In this document: in pieces, positions 21,666-34,331 of the stretch
Layout of the letters: each line of letters starts with the position of its first letter
How positions within the stretch are numbered: the stretch's first letter is position 1
Origin: Bimuria novae-zelandiae CBS 107.79
Lineage: Eukaryota > Ascomycota > Dothideomycetes > Pleosporales > Didymosphaeriaceae
Length of the DNA: 64,000 bases
Assembly: GCA_010015655.1 (NCBI GenBank)
Contig: ML976727.1
Coordinates: 309,496 to 373,495 of the forward strand
Direction of reading: 5' to 3'
Program-made: the position numbers and the translations under genes
The notes under the pieces: model-generated
Databases searched by the model: none
Told to the model about the DNA's origin: nothing
The model's input: only the letters and a program-made list of their open reading frames with translations

Positions 21666-23214
21666 GTTGGCGGTGTTGTTGCGTCACGTCTTGGTTGTGT
21701 AGTGTCGTTCTCGGTTCAGCGCATCGAATGGACGTAGAGTCGTAGTGTTGCGGAACTGTCGATCTCCCATCCGGAGTGCCCGGTGAGCAGATGTCGGTCC
21801 TATTATGGCAGGCGACAGAAATTCGATCAAAGGTCAGGAGAAGCGGCAAATATCAAGTACGTGGGCGGCGCGGGCGCATATAACTCAAGGGACCAAGCGG
21901 AACGAGTGCACGGCGGAGGGAGGGTTGTGCCCGCCCGTGTATAGTCAGAGGGGAGCCGTCAGTGCGTCCTCGCCGTGTTCACACGCTTTCTGGGGCCGCT
22001 AATGCTAGCGTTTCCTAGGGGCTTGTGCGGGGAACAAGTGCTGGAGGATTGGCAGTTCACGAGCGACGCTGGGCCGCCGGCCCAGGGCCTCCTGGTCGCC
22101 CAATTTGACACTTGCATCAACGCCCTGCCTCCGCTCCATTTTCGTGCACCTGGACGGTCGCTAACCGCTTGCGAATCATCGTCGAGGGGCCTCGAAGTTG
22201 TGGCTCACCGTCGACTCGTCTCTCAAGTGTCAACCATCGACGACTGTATACAAGAAACGCCCAGGCTTACCGTGTGGATAGCATCGCCTGTCCACGAACA
22301 TGCTGTCCTATCTTCGATGCTGACGTATCGACCAAGCTTCAACGTTGCTAGCTTGTCTGCCTGTCAATACTGTGCGAAACACTGAATGTATTGCGATACG
22401 CTAGGCAAAAGTCAGCGACAGACGCCCCAGGTCAGTGCGCTACAGCAGATCCTTGGAAGAACCCACAGGTTCGAGAAGCATATCGACGCCTGTCAAAATC
22501 GAATCTTGACTGATTTGTCGATTTCTGCCTGGTAGCGAGCGCACGGCGCACTCAATTCATCCGAGGAGGATCGCGACAGCGCGACCATCAGCCAGGGGTC
22601 CCCACGAGACCTCCGTGTGGTTCCTGCTCGTCCAGGTGACTCTGTCGTCGTAAAAGACACTCTACGTGCCACAGCTGCCTTCATCAATGCTGCATGCCCG
22701 ATAGCCGCAGCTGCATATCATTGCTCGGGTCGGCATGATTCTACCGTGCTTCGAGAAGTTGTGGAGAGCGAGCGCGGATCAGTTTGCAGACAGCGGGAGG
22801 CATGCGCTCAGCTGTGAGCATGCATTGCCGTCCATTCACAACGATTCCGCTTTTCGAGATTTGTTGATCAGGTCGGTGCGGCTCTAGCCACTCGTTGAGA
22901 CTGCTTAGACGAGCGTGGCGAAGGTTGATGGGCGTTGGTTTCAACCAAGCGATAGGCAGTAGATGGACGCAGCGCCCAAAGGCGTTGATATGCGGTCCGT
23001 ATGCGGACATTCTACATTACTTCCTTGAAAATAACGATGCTTGTTGGGAGGTTCATGGTAGCTGCCTAATACAACCGGGCCGCAAAGTGGTTGGGAGTGG
23101 GATGCATGGTTTTATATTAATGGTACCATAGAACCACCAAGGCCCTGCGTCTCGTTTCTCTCCGTAATAATTGGGCCCATATAGGAGCCATGGTGATGTT
23201 GGGAGGCCATTATC
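21666..23214. other. Cat8 upstream region, 1.5 kb
   Basis: Long promoter and leader region of the Cat8-like gene, reaching the 3' end of the SET gene. It contains an inverted repeat GGGCC-GCC-GGCCC at about 22,071-22,084. The 136-codon plus frame at 21,975 has no domain and I do not call it a gene. Confidence 0.45.
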
Positions 23215-25151
23215 TTAGGTGAAGTCTACTTCCTCTTCATCGCCTTTGTCGTCATCGTCGTCGATGAGTCCCAGGTACCGCTGTATGGTTTCCGAGTCGA
23301 GTAGGGTAGCTCTCTGTGCATCCGGTCATCAGTGAGATTGCTCCAAAGGCAGTAGGCTGTGATTGGGTATTTGCAGATTGTGGGGCCGTGTGAAGCATGT
23401 GCACACTCTCACCTTGTTGTCCAAAATCTCTGCCGTTTTCCGTAGCAGTTCCAATTCTAGCGTGCGTAGTCGCGCGGCAAGGTGCCACGGCCCTGCAGGA
23501 TCAGTATATGGGCATGATGCACGTTGGCTGACTTACTTTCTCTTACAGTTCCTTCACGTTCAGGGCTGCCGACAACGTGCAATCGCTCAATTTGCGCGTG
23601 AACTCGTCCCTGCATCAAAACAACTGCTCGAAGTTGGAATACTTCCCAGAGAGGGTCTTTTTCCAGGTAGGCCCGGATCTTAGATGCATCGTTGAGCTCG
23701 CTTTCTTTCCAGAATGCCTGAATCTCTTTCTCTCCATCTACCGTTTGTCGTACTTTGAAGTCGATACCTGCACGAGAAAATCAGTTCTTCGAAACCCGCG
23801 GGGTATACTCTCGGTGTACTCGGTTCACAGGCGAAATAACTTGTACACCAAAACTTGTCTGTGTGACTCAGTCGACGACGTACCGTCTTCTTCGTTTACG
23901 ACCACTAGCCAAACAAAATCGCCTTCCCATTCTACCGTGTCTTCTTTATGAACAAGGCGAAAGCCGGGTGCTGTGTTGCAAACATATATCTTGGCAGGGC
24001 GAAGCGGATCATCGTCCGGTACGTCCAGGTTAAGAAACATGACTTTTGCAGAAGACATTGTGTCTTCAATGAATCCGTATGAGAAAATATTTTCGCAAGC
24101 ACCCTTGTCGTCTCCATATCTATGTTGGTCAGCTCAAGATTTGAATCACGGTTTAAAGCAAGCAAATCTAGGATGAGAGGAACGCAATCGTAGTTGCAAG
24201 AGAAAATGCAGCGGACACGAAAAGCAAAGTAGACTCACGTGATTGTGATTTCTTCGCCTGGCGATATGTATTTGCCTTGTCGTAATTCCAGAAGAGCATT
24301 GCCATCATCGTCCGTCTCATATAACGCAGCCGTTGCGTGGCCCGACGCATGGTTAGCCATGTCGATGCAGGGCACCATAGCATCGCCTACGCCTGGGACC
24401 TCGAGTGCTCTGGAGCGGTACATAGCATCGACACGTAACCAATCGTCAAATGTAAGCTAAAAGCTGTCAGTAAGCGTCACCTGAAATAACGTTCGGAGCA
24501 CATTGCGGGTCGTAACGATGCTGGAGCAATGGTTGATTGACCCGTGTCAAGTAGCACTCTACATACCAAGCCATCTTCCTCGTCCCACCAGTACCTTGCA
24601 CACCAGCTGATAGGTCCTGTCGCGGTACGAAATGTCTCAAACTCCCGCAGCAAGCTGTTCATTTTAGCCCGTGTGGCAGAGCGGAGTGTGGTTCCTTCAA
24701 GAAGCTCGTGCTCTTCTTCCGTCCAAAAAGTCGGAAGCAGTTCGTCCGGGAGATACTTGATGTAATCAGTGAGCGGCGTATGGACACCGATATCCTTGAT
24801 ATCTGGACAGCACAAAGACGCTTGCATGACTAGAAATGTTAAGACGGCACCCCGCGTAGTTCGACCAAAGTCACCAAGGGCTTGGAGCAGCTCTCGAAGA
24901 TGCTGATCCGATTTGGCGAAAAGCTCGATGTTCTGTCTCGAGAGTACCAATTCCTTTGGGATGGTCATCAAGGGTTCCTCGATGTCGCCATTGAGGTTGC
25001 GTTTAGCAATTACAGCTGAACCGCGATCTTCATAGCCTGGTAAAGGGCCGATTTTGATGCCGTTGAATACAACACCATGGAAAGTGGCCCAGGCGGTGAG
25101 ACCTTCGATGGGCTCTTTGAGCCATCCTTCTGCTCTGCCCCTTCTGATCAT
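23215..25151 (-). CDS. SET-domain lysine methyltransferase (Rkm/SETD-like)
   Basis: A RuBisCO-LSMT-type SET protein; yeast relatives (Rkm family) methylate ribosomal proteins. Exons 24567-25151, 24239-24456, 23884-24119, 23537-23767, 23413-23492 and 23215-23313 give 482 aa with consistent phases. Seen: an N-terminal I-SET part (GIKIGPLPGYEDRGSAVIAK), an inserted helical region, the SET core (VPCIDMANHASGHATA, then GKYISPGEEITITYGDDKGA with the Tyr built at a junction, and ENIFSYGFIED), and a C-terminal LSMT substrate-binding part with many charged helices ending in an acidic tail (DDDDDKGDEEEVDF). The Rkm4-like subgroup is my best guess. It is divergent from CDC14. Confidence 0.88.
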
Positions 25152-25986
25152 GTTTGCATGGAGAGAGCTTGATCGGCACCGAAAGAGAGGCGTTTCAAGG
25201 TGGCCAACTCATGTACCGCTCGTCCCGAAGCAAAACGTGGTTTTGAAAGCTCTGCTTTCTAGCTATGGTGGAAGGTTCAGGTCGGGTAGGAGCAGTAGCG
25301 GACGAGGAAGCTCCAGGACAAACAAGACTTCTCTAATATACAATGCTCCTAGGTTCGGCCGAAGAGGAGAGCAGCAATAGACGCCTGTCAATTCTTCGAA
25401 GCACCCAAGCGCTGCAGTGTTATGCAAGATACCGAGAGCGATAGTAAAACTGGTGGATCAATACGTCCGACCGGCCTGCAAAATGTGAGCCGGTGTCCTC
25501 AGTAATCATAACAAAAGGCAGGTGGTCGCCAATGCAGTGCACGAGCAAACAAACAACATCTTACAGGGGTCCTTACCTGGACGCGGCCCAGACAATTTAC
25601 GACGGGGCGCTGTTGTGTAGTGGTCGCCAGGTTGAAGCTCTGTGAAACCCTAGCGGCAGCCACGCCAACCGCATCGGTTCTAGCTTTGTTTTGCTCCGTC
25701 CCAGATGACAACAACAGTAAACTTACATTTCTACAGCTCATCCTCTCCCGCTCGTTCGCAACAACACTCCGCATCTTTACATTATTCCTTATAGGGTCAG
25801 AACTGAGTGTCAGGAAGTGCAGCGCCTGCCAAACTATTTGCGCAAGCCCACACCGTCTCAAGTTCCGCGCGCCCGACGCCCACCGTGCTGTTGGCCCGCC
25901 GGCTGCTCAACCGACTTGGAACCACCAGGCGCAATTGCGCTCTCTCTTAAGGCGAATTACTCTGAGCAGTTGCACTTACCGGCGCG
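25152..25986. other. Divergent promoter region, SET/CDC14
   Basis: 835 bp between the two start codons. Frames here lack domains. No repeat or RNA gene seen. Confidence 0.5.
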
Positions 25987-28037
25987 ATGTCTTCTCAGCA
26001 GCGGACAGCTAAAATGCTTCGCTCTGGCGCGGGAACCGCCTACGGCCAGGTCATCGAATACATTCAAGGTCCGTCCCAGCAATAACAACAACTTCCCGCG
26101 CGCAAGTTCAACGCTCACTGATGATGCAGACCGCCTGTATTTGGCTTCCTTTACCAACCCTCCGAACGCGGATACACCTTTCAAGTACCTGGAGCGTACC
26201 ACCCAGTCGCCGTCGAAGCGCTCGGCTAAGGCGCATTCCGGGCCAGTCGCCGCGACCAAGCACGTCAATCCGCCGGTATACTTCACCATCGACAAGACCC
26301 TCCTGTACAATGCCTTCCACGCCGACTTTGGGCCGCTGCACATTGGCCATCTCTACAGGTTTGCGGTGCAGTTGCACGAAGTGTTGGGAGACCCTGCAAA
26401 CGAGGACCGTGCGGTGATCTTCTGGAGTAGCGCCGACTCGAGGAGTATGTGCCCCCATTCATGCGCCTGAGCGACTGTTGACAATGAATTAGGTCGAGCG
26501 AACGCAGCCTGCATCTTGGCCTGCTACATGGTGTTGATCCAATCATGGCCGCCGCATCTTGCTTTGGCGCCCATTGCGCAAATGGATCCGCCATGCATGC
26601 CGTTTCGCGACGCCGGGTACAGCCAGGCCGACTACGTGCTGAATATTCAGGACGTCATTTACGGTGTCTGGAAAGCAAAGGAAGAAGGACTTTGCGGGCT
26701 CAAAGACTTCAGCCTTGAAGAGTATGTCAAGAACTCAAATCACCCGCAACTGTGATGCTGACTCGTCTAGATATGAGAAATACGAGCGAGTGGACATGGG
26801 TGACTTCAACTGGGTGACGCCCAACTTCCTGGCCTTTGCCTCGCCAAACGTCCAGCCTACGCATGAGATTCCCACGACTTCGCCCATGTATTCGACACTA
26901 CCTTCGAGCATCGCCGAAGTGCAGCGCTCCGGCCTGCCCACTCCTTTCAAGAACGTTCTGTCGCACTTCTGCGCCAGGAACATTGGTCTTGTCGTGCGCC
27001 TCAATTCGGAATTGTACTCGTCAACATACTTCACCAAACTGGGCATCCAGCACCTGAACATGATTTTCGACGACGGTACATGCCCCCCCCTCTCCTTGGT
27101 GAGGCAGTTCATCGACTTGGCGCATGAGATGATTACAGTGAAGAAGAAGGGTATTGCTGTGCACTGCAAAGCTGGCCTTGGACGCACAGGCTGCTTGATA
27201 GGCGCGTATCTGATCTACAGGCACGCGTTCACGGCGAACGAGATCATCGCGTACATGCGTTTCATGCGACCCGGAATGGTGGTCGGTCCTCAACAGCATT
27301 GGCTGCATCTTAACCAGTCTACCTTCCGAGAGTGGTGGTACGAAGACACGATGAAGGCGAAGTACGCGGAGAAGATACCTGCGACCCCAACGAGGTCACC
27401 GAACAAGCAACGACTCGCTAGTAACGGGCAGACATTCACCCCACCAAATGGATCGCAGAAGCGTGCTGCTCTCGGGGAGATTGAAACGAATGAACGCAGC
27501 AACGTTGGCGCTTCGATTGGCGTACAAGAAGACAACCTTCCTGCGCCTACGCCAGGTCAACCGCGGAAGACTAGCAAGCTTTACGGTGGCGGAATGGGAA
27601 GATCTCCTCTAAGAAACCACGAGAACGAGCCCTTCACCAGGTCCGAACGCATTACAGAGACCAGCAGATACGAGGGTGAGACGGATGAGGAGTTTCATCT
27701 CAGGCAGACCTCTCGTAGGACGGCATCGCGATCACCTATTCTGAAGGATCGCGACCGCCGAGCGGTGAGCATGACGACCACGAAAACGAGTATAACGTCT
27801 ACCTGGACTTCGTACGGCGAAAGCGACGCGGAGAACACGGCACCTGCCGGAGCCAACCCAAAGACTCCCTCGAGGGATAAGAGCGGAAGCGGCCACGGCA
27901 GTATCAGCGTCACCAAGGTTCGCGGGAGCCCATCACGACGCCCCGCCGAGAACAAGAACGGAGTCAGGAAGACCAGCGGTCGAGTAGGCAGCGTCGGTAG
28001 CTCCGCGTCGCGTGCCTTAAGCGCGAAACCTGCGTAG
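25987..28037 (+). CDS. CDC14: Dual-specificity phosphatase Cdc14
   Basis: Cdc14 reverses Cdk phosphorylation at mitotic exit and in septation. Exons 25987-26068, 26130-26444, 26493-26721 and 26771-28037 give 630 aa; the junctions rebuild EYIQDRLYLASF, SRANAA and LEEYEKYERVDMGD. The N-terminal DSP-like half (about 25-210) and the catalytic half are both present. The signature HCKAGLGRTG places the catalytic Cys at about 341 and the Arg at 347, followed by the motif QQHWLHLNQ. The C-terminal about 240 residues are Ser/Arg/Pro-rich and disordered with many Ser-Pro/Thr-Pro sites, as in other filamentous fungi. Confidence 0.95.
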
Positions 28038-28757
28038 TCGTCTCTTCGGGTCTGATTCACATTTCGAAGCATATGCATATTGCATGCATCACCGGTGTTT
28101 TGGCACGGCATCACATGAATGGCGTCCTGGGTTCCGAATTTCTCTCAAATGAATCATGACTGTCAACTCCGTTTCTGCGCCCTCCTCGTTGGGGTCTCTG
28201 TCCATGTTCGGTCTGTCTGGTCCGCTGCTATATATATCAATCGTCTCTGCATGAGCGTTTGTGTTGAAACTCGGTGTATATGGGGGGCTGGCTTGTGTGG
28301 CGTTTGGGGTCTTGTCTGGGGTTCCGTCTGGCTTGGGCGTTGTGTGGGTTCTGCACGGCCGGCATTCCGTCTTGTTGTGACATGCTCATTCATGACTGTA
28401 TGAAGCAATGAAGCGTATTAGTACTAATGATTCTTTGCTTTTGACACATTTTCCATTGGTCGGTGCGCTTGTGAGGTGTGATAAAAATCTCGACAGGATT
28501 TTGGTGGTCGCGTATGCACGAAATTCGACCAACATTCAACATTGGCTGGATTTATATACCCAACCATGATCCATACCGAGGACTACGAACCGCCCAGCTC
28601 GTGGCCCATGTGTAGTGCCCGGGCTGCACTTTACAATTCATCCCTTGTGTGACTAATGCTGCGGTCTTGGTCTAAGCTTACAGTTCTTACAGTTCCACCA
28701 TGGACATCATGAATACAACTCGAACAAGACGGGTTTGATTGGGTTTAGGAAACGTCT
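28038..28757. other. Intergenic, convergent 3' ends
   Basis: Between the CDC14 (plus) and SNF4 (minus) stop codons. The plus strand at about 28,260-28,380 is G/T-rich. No further gene seen. Confidence 0.5.
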
Positions 28758-30110
28758 CTATTCGTTCTCTTCTCCTTCCAGCAAGGTATACTCGAGGATA
28801 TCGCTCAGAGTCAAGACGCCTTTCAGCTTGTTATCGTCATCAATGACGATGAAACGATGCACACGCGATCTGCGAATCGTGTCGTAGATCGTCGAAAGCT
28901 GATCTTGCATGGAGCACGTGTATATGCCAGGGAAGTCCTAGGTGGCATTAGCACAGAGGAAGAAGATCGGGAAAGCATGACGTACGTCGGAGCGTTTGAG
29001 CAGCGCATCGCCAACGGTGAGGTTCAGGTCATCGTAGACGCCACCCTTGATGAGGGTAATGACGTCGACGGATTCGAAAACGTTGAGGACCATGCCTGTA
29101 TCGTTACTACATTTCCCCTTCATCACATGAAAAGATTGGGCCTACCCTGGTTATCGATAATGGGCACGCTCGATATGCTCTTCTTCACCAGCATGTGGAT
29201 GACGTCCATGACAGGCGTGTCCATGTACGCTGTTGCCAGATTGTCGTACGTGCCCACCTGGATGTCTTTGAGCGGTTTCCGCAGCTTCTGTGTCTCTTTC
29301 ACGTTCACAGCCACAAACTTGAGGAGGCGGTATTGCGTGATGACACTGACGACTGTGGTGCGTTGCGTCTCGTCATCTATGTCTACGATGGGTATGCGGC
29401 GGGCGCGGGCTTCGAGCATTTTGCGACATGCTTCGTAGAGTGGCCGTTCGGGATGTATAGAGACTGTTTCTATAGGTGTGACGCCGAGTGATCTTTCGAT
29501 GTCTACAGTGGTCAGTGGAATGCCAGGTCAGTGGCCTTGGAGAGCTTACCGCGTAGACTGTTCAAGCGGAACTGGTCAACTCTAGCAAGCGCGTCCGGAT
29601 TTTGCCAGTAATACTGAATGACGTTTATGTAATCGGAGGTCGTAAGCAGACCGGCAAAAGTCGACGTCTTGGAATCCCACAGCGGGGCCGACACGATGCC
29701 TACGCACTTGGTCAGCGATAGCACTTGTGCGCATGCGGCGCGACAGACCGTTCTGAATGAGGATATTCAGGCTCTTCTTCACGAGCAGCACCGTGTCGAA
29801 GATGATCAGGCGGAAGCTGAGCGGCAGCACATCGTAGCTCGTGCGCACCTTGAGGAAGGCGCGTATGGTCCTCTGTCCCGTGATTAGCCCGTGCAATGCC
29901 CAACTGCGCACAAGCTCTTACTAGCCCATCGAGCTGCTCTCTGTCCACCGTTGTCAAAGCCCTCGGCGGCAGGATCGGTCGCCCTTGCTCTAGGAAGTCG
30001 CGCGGTGTGACAAAGGTGAGCCGTTCGTGCGGTTGCGGCACGTCATTGGCGTTCGTATGTGTATTCGGAGGTGCGGACGTCGCTGAATCGGCCGTGTCGG
30101 CGCCAGACAT
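28758..30110 (-). CDS. SNF4: AMPK gamma subunit Snf4 (four CBS motifs)
   Basis: Snf4 is the nucleotide-sensing regulatory subunit of the Snf1/AMPK complex. Six exons, 29922-30110, 29749-29872, 29550-29699, 29146-29502, 28986-29095 and 28758-28937, give 369 aa. Junctions rebuild [48 protein letters not shown] and [14 protein letters not shown]-type motifs are seen as [41 protein letters not shown] and [20 protein letters not shown]. An N-terminal extension of about 55 residues rich in Thr/Ala/Pro precedes the first helix; the start at 30110 is the best candidate but not certain. The gene is unusually intron-dense for its size. Confidence 0.95.
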
Positions 30111-30576
30111 GGTGGATCCGGGGCCCCTTTGGACGGAGCCGCATGGGGAGACGTGTGACACGCGTGGGAAAGCTGCGACAAGAACCTGCGCAAGCCAAAT
30201 GGCAAAGTCGTGAGCTGCTCCGAGTGCGTTCCGCGCGGCTGCGGGTGGTAAAGACAATGTCAAACGGGCTGACTTGCGCGCTAACAGCGGGGCCTACTGT
30301 CGTAGCTCCGAGGGGCATTCGCTGGTATGGGGGACGCTATGACCACCTACATCTGATGGAATTTCTTCTGCACAACGCCAGCTACATGGTACATTAACAG
30401 GAGAAGCAGTAGATCGATTGCAAAGAAACCGCAGAAAATACAGGGACCAGTTCCAAACCCAAGCATCGCCACTGCCTACGCCCACGGCTTAGGAAGGACC
30501 CGCTCTTCCTTCTTTCCAATACTGCAGGCCTTCCCTATGTTCTCATAACTTACACACCTGCTCAAAATTCAACTGG
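30111..30576. other. Intergenic
   Basis: 5' flank of SNF4 and 3' flank of the PP2C gene, both on the minus strand. Nothing else seen. Confidence 0.5.
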
Positions 30577-32281
30577 TTATCTAGGGTTCTTCCAAGCGGC
30601 CTTCACAGCTTCCACCTTCAGTTCGGGCCCACCCTCCTCCTGCTCGTCCTCTTCTTCCTGGATGACGTCTTTCGCGACATCTTCGATTGACACTTCTGGC
30701 TCTCCTACTTCTTTCTTAGCTTGGGCAACGATGGCATCCGCTTCACTGATACCCGTCTTTGCGCTAGACACATCCCTATCCACGCCAAGTTGAGCCTCCG
30801 TCTTGCGTTGTTTCAGTGCCTTGTTATCGAAGCGTACGACCATACAGGACAAATTGTCCGTGGAGAATCTGGCGAGAGCGTGATCAACTAGGGCTTTTGA
30901 CGCCACTTGCGGGTCCTGGATGCCGCGGACAAGGTCGACGGCCTCTTGGTCCGAGCACACGTCCCAAAGCTATGTAACGTTAGTTGGTCCTCTATGACAA
31001 AGGCCACTGACTTACACCATCGCAAGCAAGGATCAAGAATTCGTCTTGGTCAGGCTGTATCACCGTCTCCGTAGTGTAAGGATGCCCAGTGACTAGATCC
31101 TTCATGTATGCATCACCTAATGCTCGCGTGACCGCCAGGACTCCGTTGACGCGGTTGTTGAGGATCAGACCGCCAGCTCCAGCGACGCGGCGACCCTCGT
31201 TCTCGTCGCTGCCCTTGTGGTCGTACGACAGTCGAAGTGCCCGTCCATTACGACACAAGACTATTCTGGCGTCGCCCACGTTCGCCGTGTACAGAACTCT
31301 TTGACGGCTAGCATCGCTTCGTAACCGGGCTTCTATCTGGTGCTCCGCACCTTCTGCTTGAGCGGATGGTTCTGAGGTGCTGGTTTTGTCATCTTCCGCA
31401 GCATTTTTCAACGCTGAAACTGCAGCTGGCGCGAACAGAGTGGAGCCAGTAGATGAGGCTTGATTCGGGATGCGGTCTTCCCACCTCAAAACAGCTATTA
31501 CGGCGGTGCAGCCGCTGTTCTTGAGGGGCAGCTTTTCCAGTTGCTGGTCCACGAGCGTGAAGGTTTGGTCGAGCAGCTCCGGTATAGGCGTGTTCGGGTT
31601 CCTTCGAATCGTATCCTCCAGTAGCAAATGCAGTTTCTTTCCGCACCAGTCTGCTGCAAAGGTGCCGGCATGGCCGTCGAAAATAGCAAAATACCCGTTG
31701 TCAGTCTCAACAACTGGCTGGTCTGTAGTGCTGGATCCGTCTGAAAGTGAGCCGCGGCTCTTATCCGGGCTATAATTTGGGGCAGGTGTGCTCAGGAAAT
31801 TGTACAGATACGCATGCGTGTCCTCCATGGTCCTCCTGCATTTCTTGTTTTTGTCCTCTGTGACACCGACGCGGAACGTAGAGTGCGGTCCTGGATGCGA
31901 TTCGCCAGCCGAATTGTTCAGAGTACCCTGAGGCACACTGAGCGCCGGATCCGCTTTCCCGAGCTTTTGCATCGGCGTCTGCGTGGTCTTTTCGGCGCCC
32001 CCAGATCCACTCGTCGGAGACGATCCAAGGTGGAGAGACTGCTTCGCATTCGAGAACATGTCTCTTGCACGCGACGCAGTACTACTCCTGCGCTTCTTGT
32101 CGGAGATGGGACTGGCATCGCTGGCTTTGCGTTCTGGAGCAGGCGTGTCGCTGTTCCGCTTCTCAGCGGCAGTACCGGCGTCATTGGTGGCGTTTGCGGT
32201 CTTGGACGCGTCCCCTACCCCCGCAATGTATATACCAGCTCCATCATCCTTGCCGGGCGATGTACCAAACATTCTGTTCAA
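30577..32281 (-). CDS. PP2C protein phosphatase (Ptc1-like)
   Basis: A metal-dependent Ser/Thr phosphatase. Exons 31016-32281 and 30577-30969 give 552 aa; the junction rebuilds LACDGLWDVCSD. A disordered N-terminus of about 140 residues precedes the catalytic domain, which shows all key PP2C motifs: [69 protein letters not shown] and [12 protein letters not shown]. An insert of about 50 residues sits between GCTAVIAV and the ANVGDAR strand. The C-terminus adds about 90 residues with an acidic cluster ([13 protein letters not shown]). The frame is open upstream of MNRMFG (...[11 protein letters not shown]) without an ATG, so an upstream start exon is possible. Confidence 0.92.
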
Positions 32282-33426
32282 CAGTCCTCCCGAGCCGGAG
32301 AAGCTCCGACGCTTGTTTCCAGCCAGGTTGAGTGATTCGCGAAGACGCTCGCTCGTTGCGCGGGGTAGGTACGGCGGCGATCAGGCAAGCAACGACAGAC
32401 ACGGCGCGTGGTGGGTGTGACGTAAGGGCTCTGGATGTAAATCGAAATATCAGCACAGTGCACGGAAGCAAAGGCAGGAGCGCAGGTACATAAAAATGAG
32501 GGGCGAGCACGCCAGCGTCGAGCCGCGCGTGGAGTAGCGGACGGTGCCGGCTGGTCGGGGGCGCAAACGTACCGGAGATAGGAGATTTCGTACGATTCGG
32601 GATATATGAAGTAGGTGCGCGTGGTAGAGATATGTAACGGTAGGTAGGACAGGGGAAGGTGGAGAGGGAGTATGTCGTAGGCGATGTGAAAGACGATCCT
32701 AGGCGCTGGTCGAGCGAATGACGTCGGGGAATGGCCGCGTGGGATTCGGCGAGCCCACACAATGCTGGTAGACGGTAGCGACTCAAGAAAGACTAGGCAG
32801 CAGAGGCGGAGCTGGGAACGGCTCACTGCTTACGGCCGCGTTGTACAGCGCGAAATGACAATGTTCGTCCGTCCAACGCGTGCGCCTTGCATTCAAAGTG
32901 CGGGGATGCAGTCCCCGTGCGTACAGTAGGCAGCCTTCCAACTTCCAGGTTGCCGTAGATATGTATATTTCAACCACCCACTCTCTGGATTGCGCACAAC
33001 CCCCGCCTTAACGTGGCTCAGCCACTGATGTGCGGTCCGCGACCGCTCGGTATTTTTCAACGTTTACTCACCTACCTTTTTCGGGCAGATCTTGAGCCGA
33101 GTGACCATAGCCGATGGGTTCCCAAAAGAAGCTGGCTATTTTTGAATCTAGATGCGTTCGATAGGTGATCGACAGAGATCTTGTGGGGCACGCAGACACA
33201 GTGACTCCTAAACCATGTCCATGTTTGCATTCGTATATTCATAGCAGTAATTGGGTTAGGCTAGATGTTCAAATTGCCGTGTAATACATATGGGATGTGA
33301 AGATGAACCCTTTCAACGCGTATCCACGCGCAATGTAACTGCCCCTGAACGCCCATATGGCTCACAAATGTGATCGTTCCACGCCCCGCAACGCCGTCGC
33401 ATCATGGTATGCACGTAGAAATGACT
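32282..33426. other. Intergenic, 1.1 kb
   Basis: Upstream region of the PP2C gene and 3' flank of VPS2. It may hold a missing first PP2C exon. Frames here show no domain. Confidence 0.45.
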
Positions 33427-34331
33427 TCACCGTCTAAGGCTGTCCAAACGAGCTTGCAAGTCGTCATCCCCAGGGTCTCCTCCACCGACAGCCTGTGCCA
33501 CTCGTCCCTCGGGAACCGCGGCTTTCTGGATACCGGTCGGTGTCTCTCCAAGCTTTACCATGGTTAGTATGTTACAGGAATCAGTGTGCGGCGATACTCA
33601 CAGCAGCGCCGAGATCGATGCCTAGCTCGTCCATGACCTGGTTGACAACCTCGTCACTCTCCTCTTCGTCCTCCACGCCCATGGCATCATCGACGGCGTC
33701 GTCCATCATCTCTTGTCGCTGGTCCATCATGTCGTTTTCCTTCTCAAACTCCATGGCAATACGCTGCAGGGCCGGAAGGTTCATTTGGCGGTTCATGGTT
33801 CCTAGTATCTCTGTATGGCGTTAGACGTAATATTCATTGCGTTGTAGAGGGGCTTACTCGTTGCGCCCTTCATCGACTGCATCATCTGCTCGTTGCTGCG
33901 GACCGTCTACCGATAGTGAGCTACTGTTCCCTTTGCAGCGCATGGACACCCACCTGAATTCTCAGCGATATGGCCTGTAGCTGTGTGCGCATCTGGTAGA
34001 ATTTCTCAACGTATCTGTGTAAAGTGTCAGCCACGAACCAATGTGCACATATTGTTCACAAACCTCCGCGTCCGCACAAGGTCTTTGGCTTGTATCTTGA
34101 CTACACTCATTTGTCCAGCCTTAGCACTCTTCTTAATGTCATTTTCCAGCTTTTTCGCCTGGTTCTCCAGCTTCACTCGCTCGCGGTCGAGTTCTCGTTG
34201 TGTCTTCTCGAGCGCTCGCTGGTGCTTGCGCAGACGCTCGGCGGGCGTCATGCGCTTGCCAAAGGCCCATTCCACAATCTATGACACAGTTAGTGGTTGC
34301 TAGTATCAGTGCAGAATAAACGCACGTTCAT
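33427..34331 (-). CDS. DID4: ESCRT-III subunit Vps2/Did4 (CHMP2)
   Basis: Vps2 co-polymerises in ESCRT-III for multivesicular-body sorting and membrane scission. Six exons, 34326-34331, 34064-34278, 33954-34014, 33858-33906, 33602-33810 and 33427-33552, give 221 aa. The first coding exon is only ATGAAC, joined to IVEWAFGKRMTPAERLRKHQ, the diagnostic Vps2 N-terminus. Basic helix 1 follows, then RRYVEKFYQMRTQLQAISLR, MKGATKILGTMNRQMNLPAL, and an acidic stretch (DDAVDDAMGVEDEEESDEVV). The end is the MIM1 motif DDDLQARLDSLRR, the docking site for the Vps4 ATPase. Length fits the family. Confidence 0.95.

Noticed and set aside
21975..22385. 136-codon plus-strand frame upstream of CAT8
   Set aside because: No domain, no splice partners, composition like intergenic DNA.
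18818..30110. Cat8, Snf4 and neighbours as a functional gene cluster
   Set aside because: Both act in glucose-derepression signalling, but unrelated genes (SET, CDC14) lie between and the distance is 7 kb; chance linkage is the simpler view.
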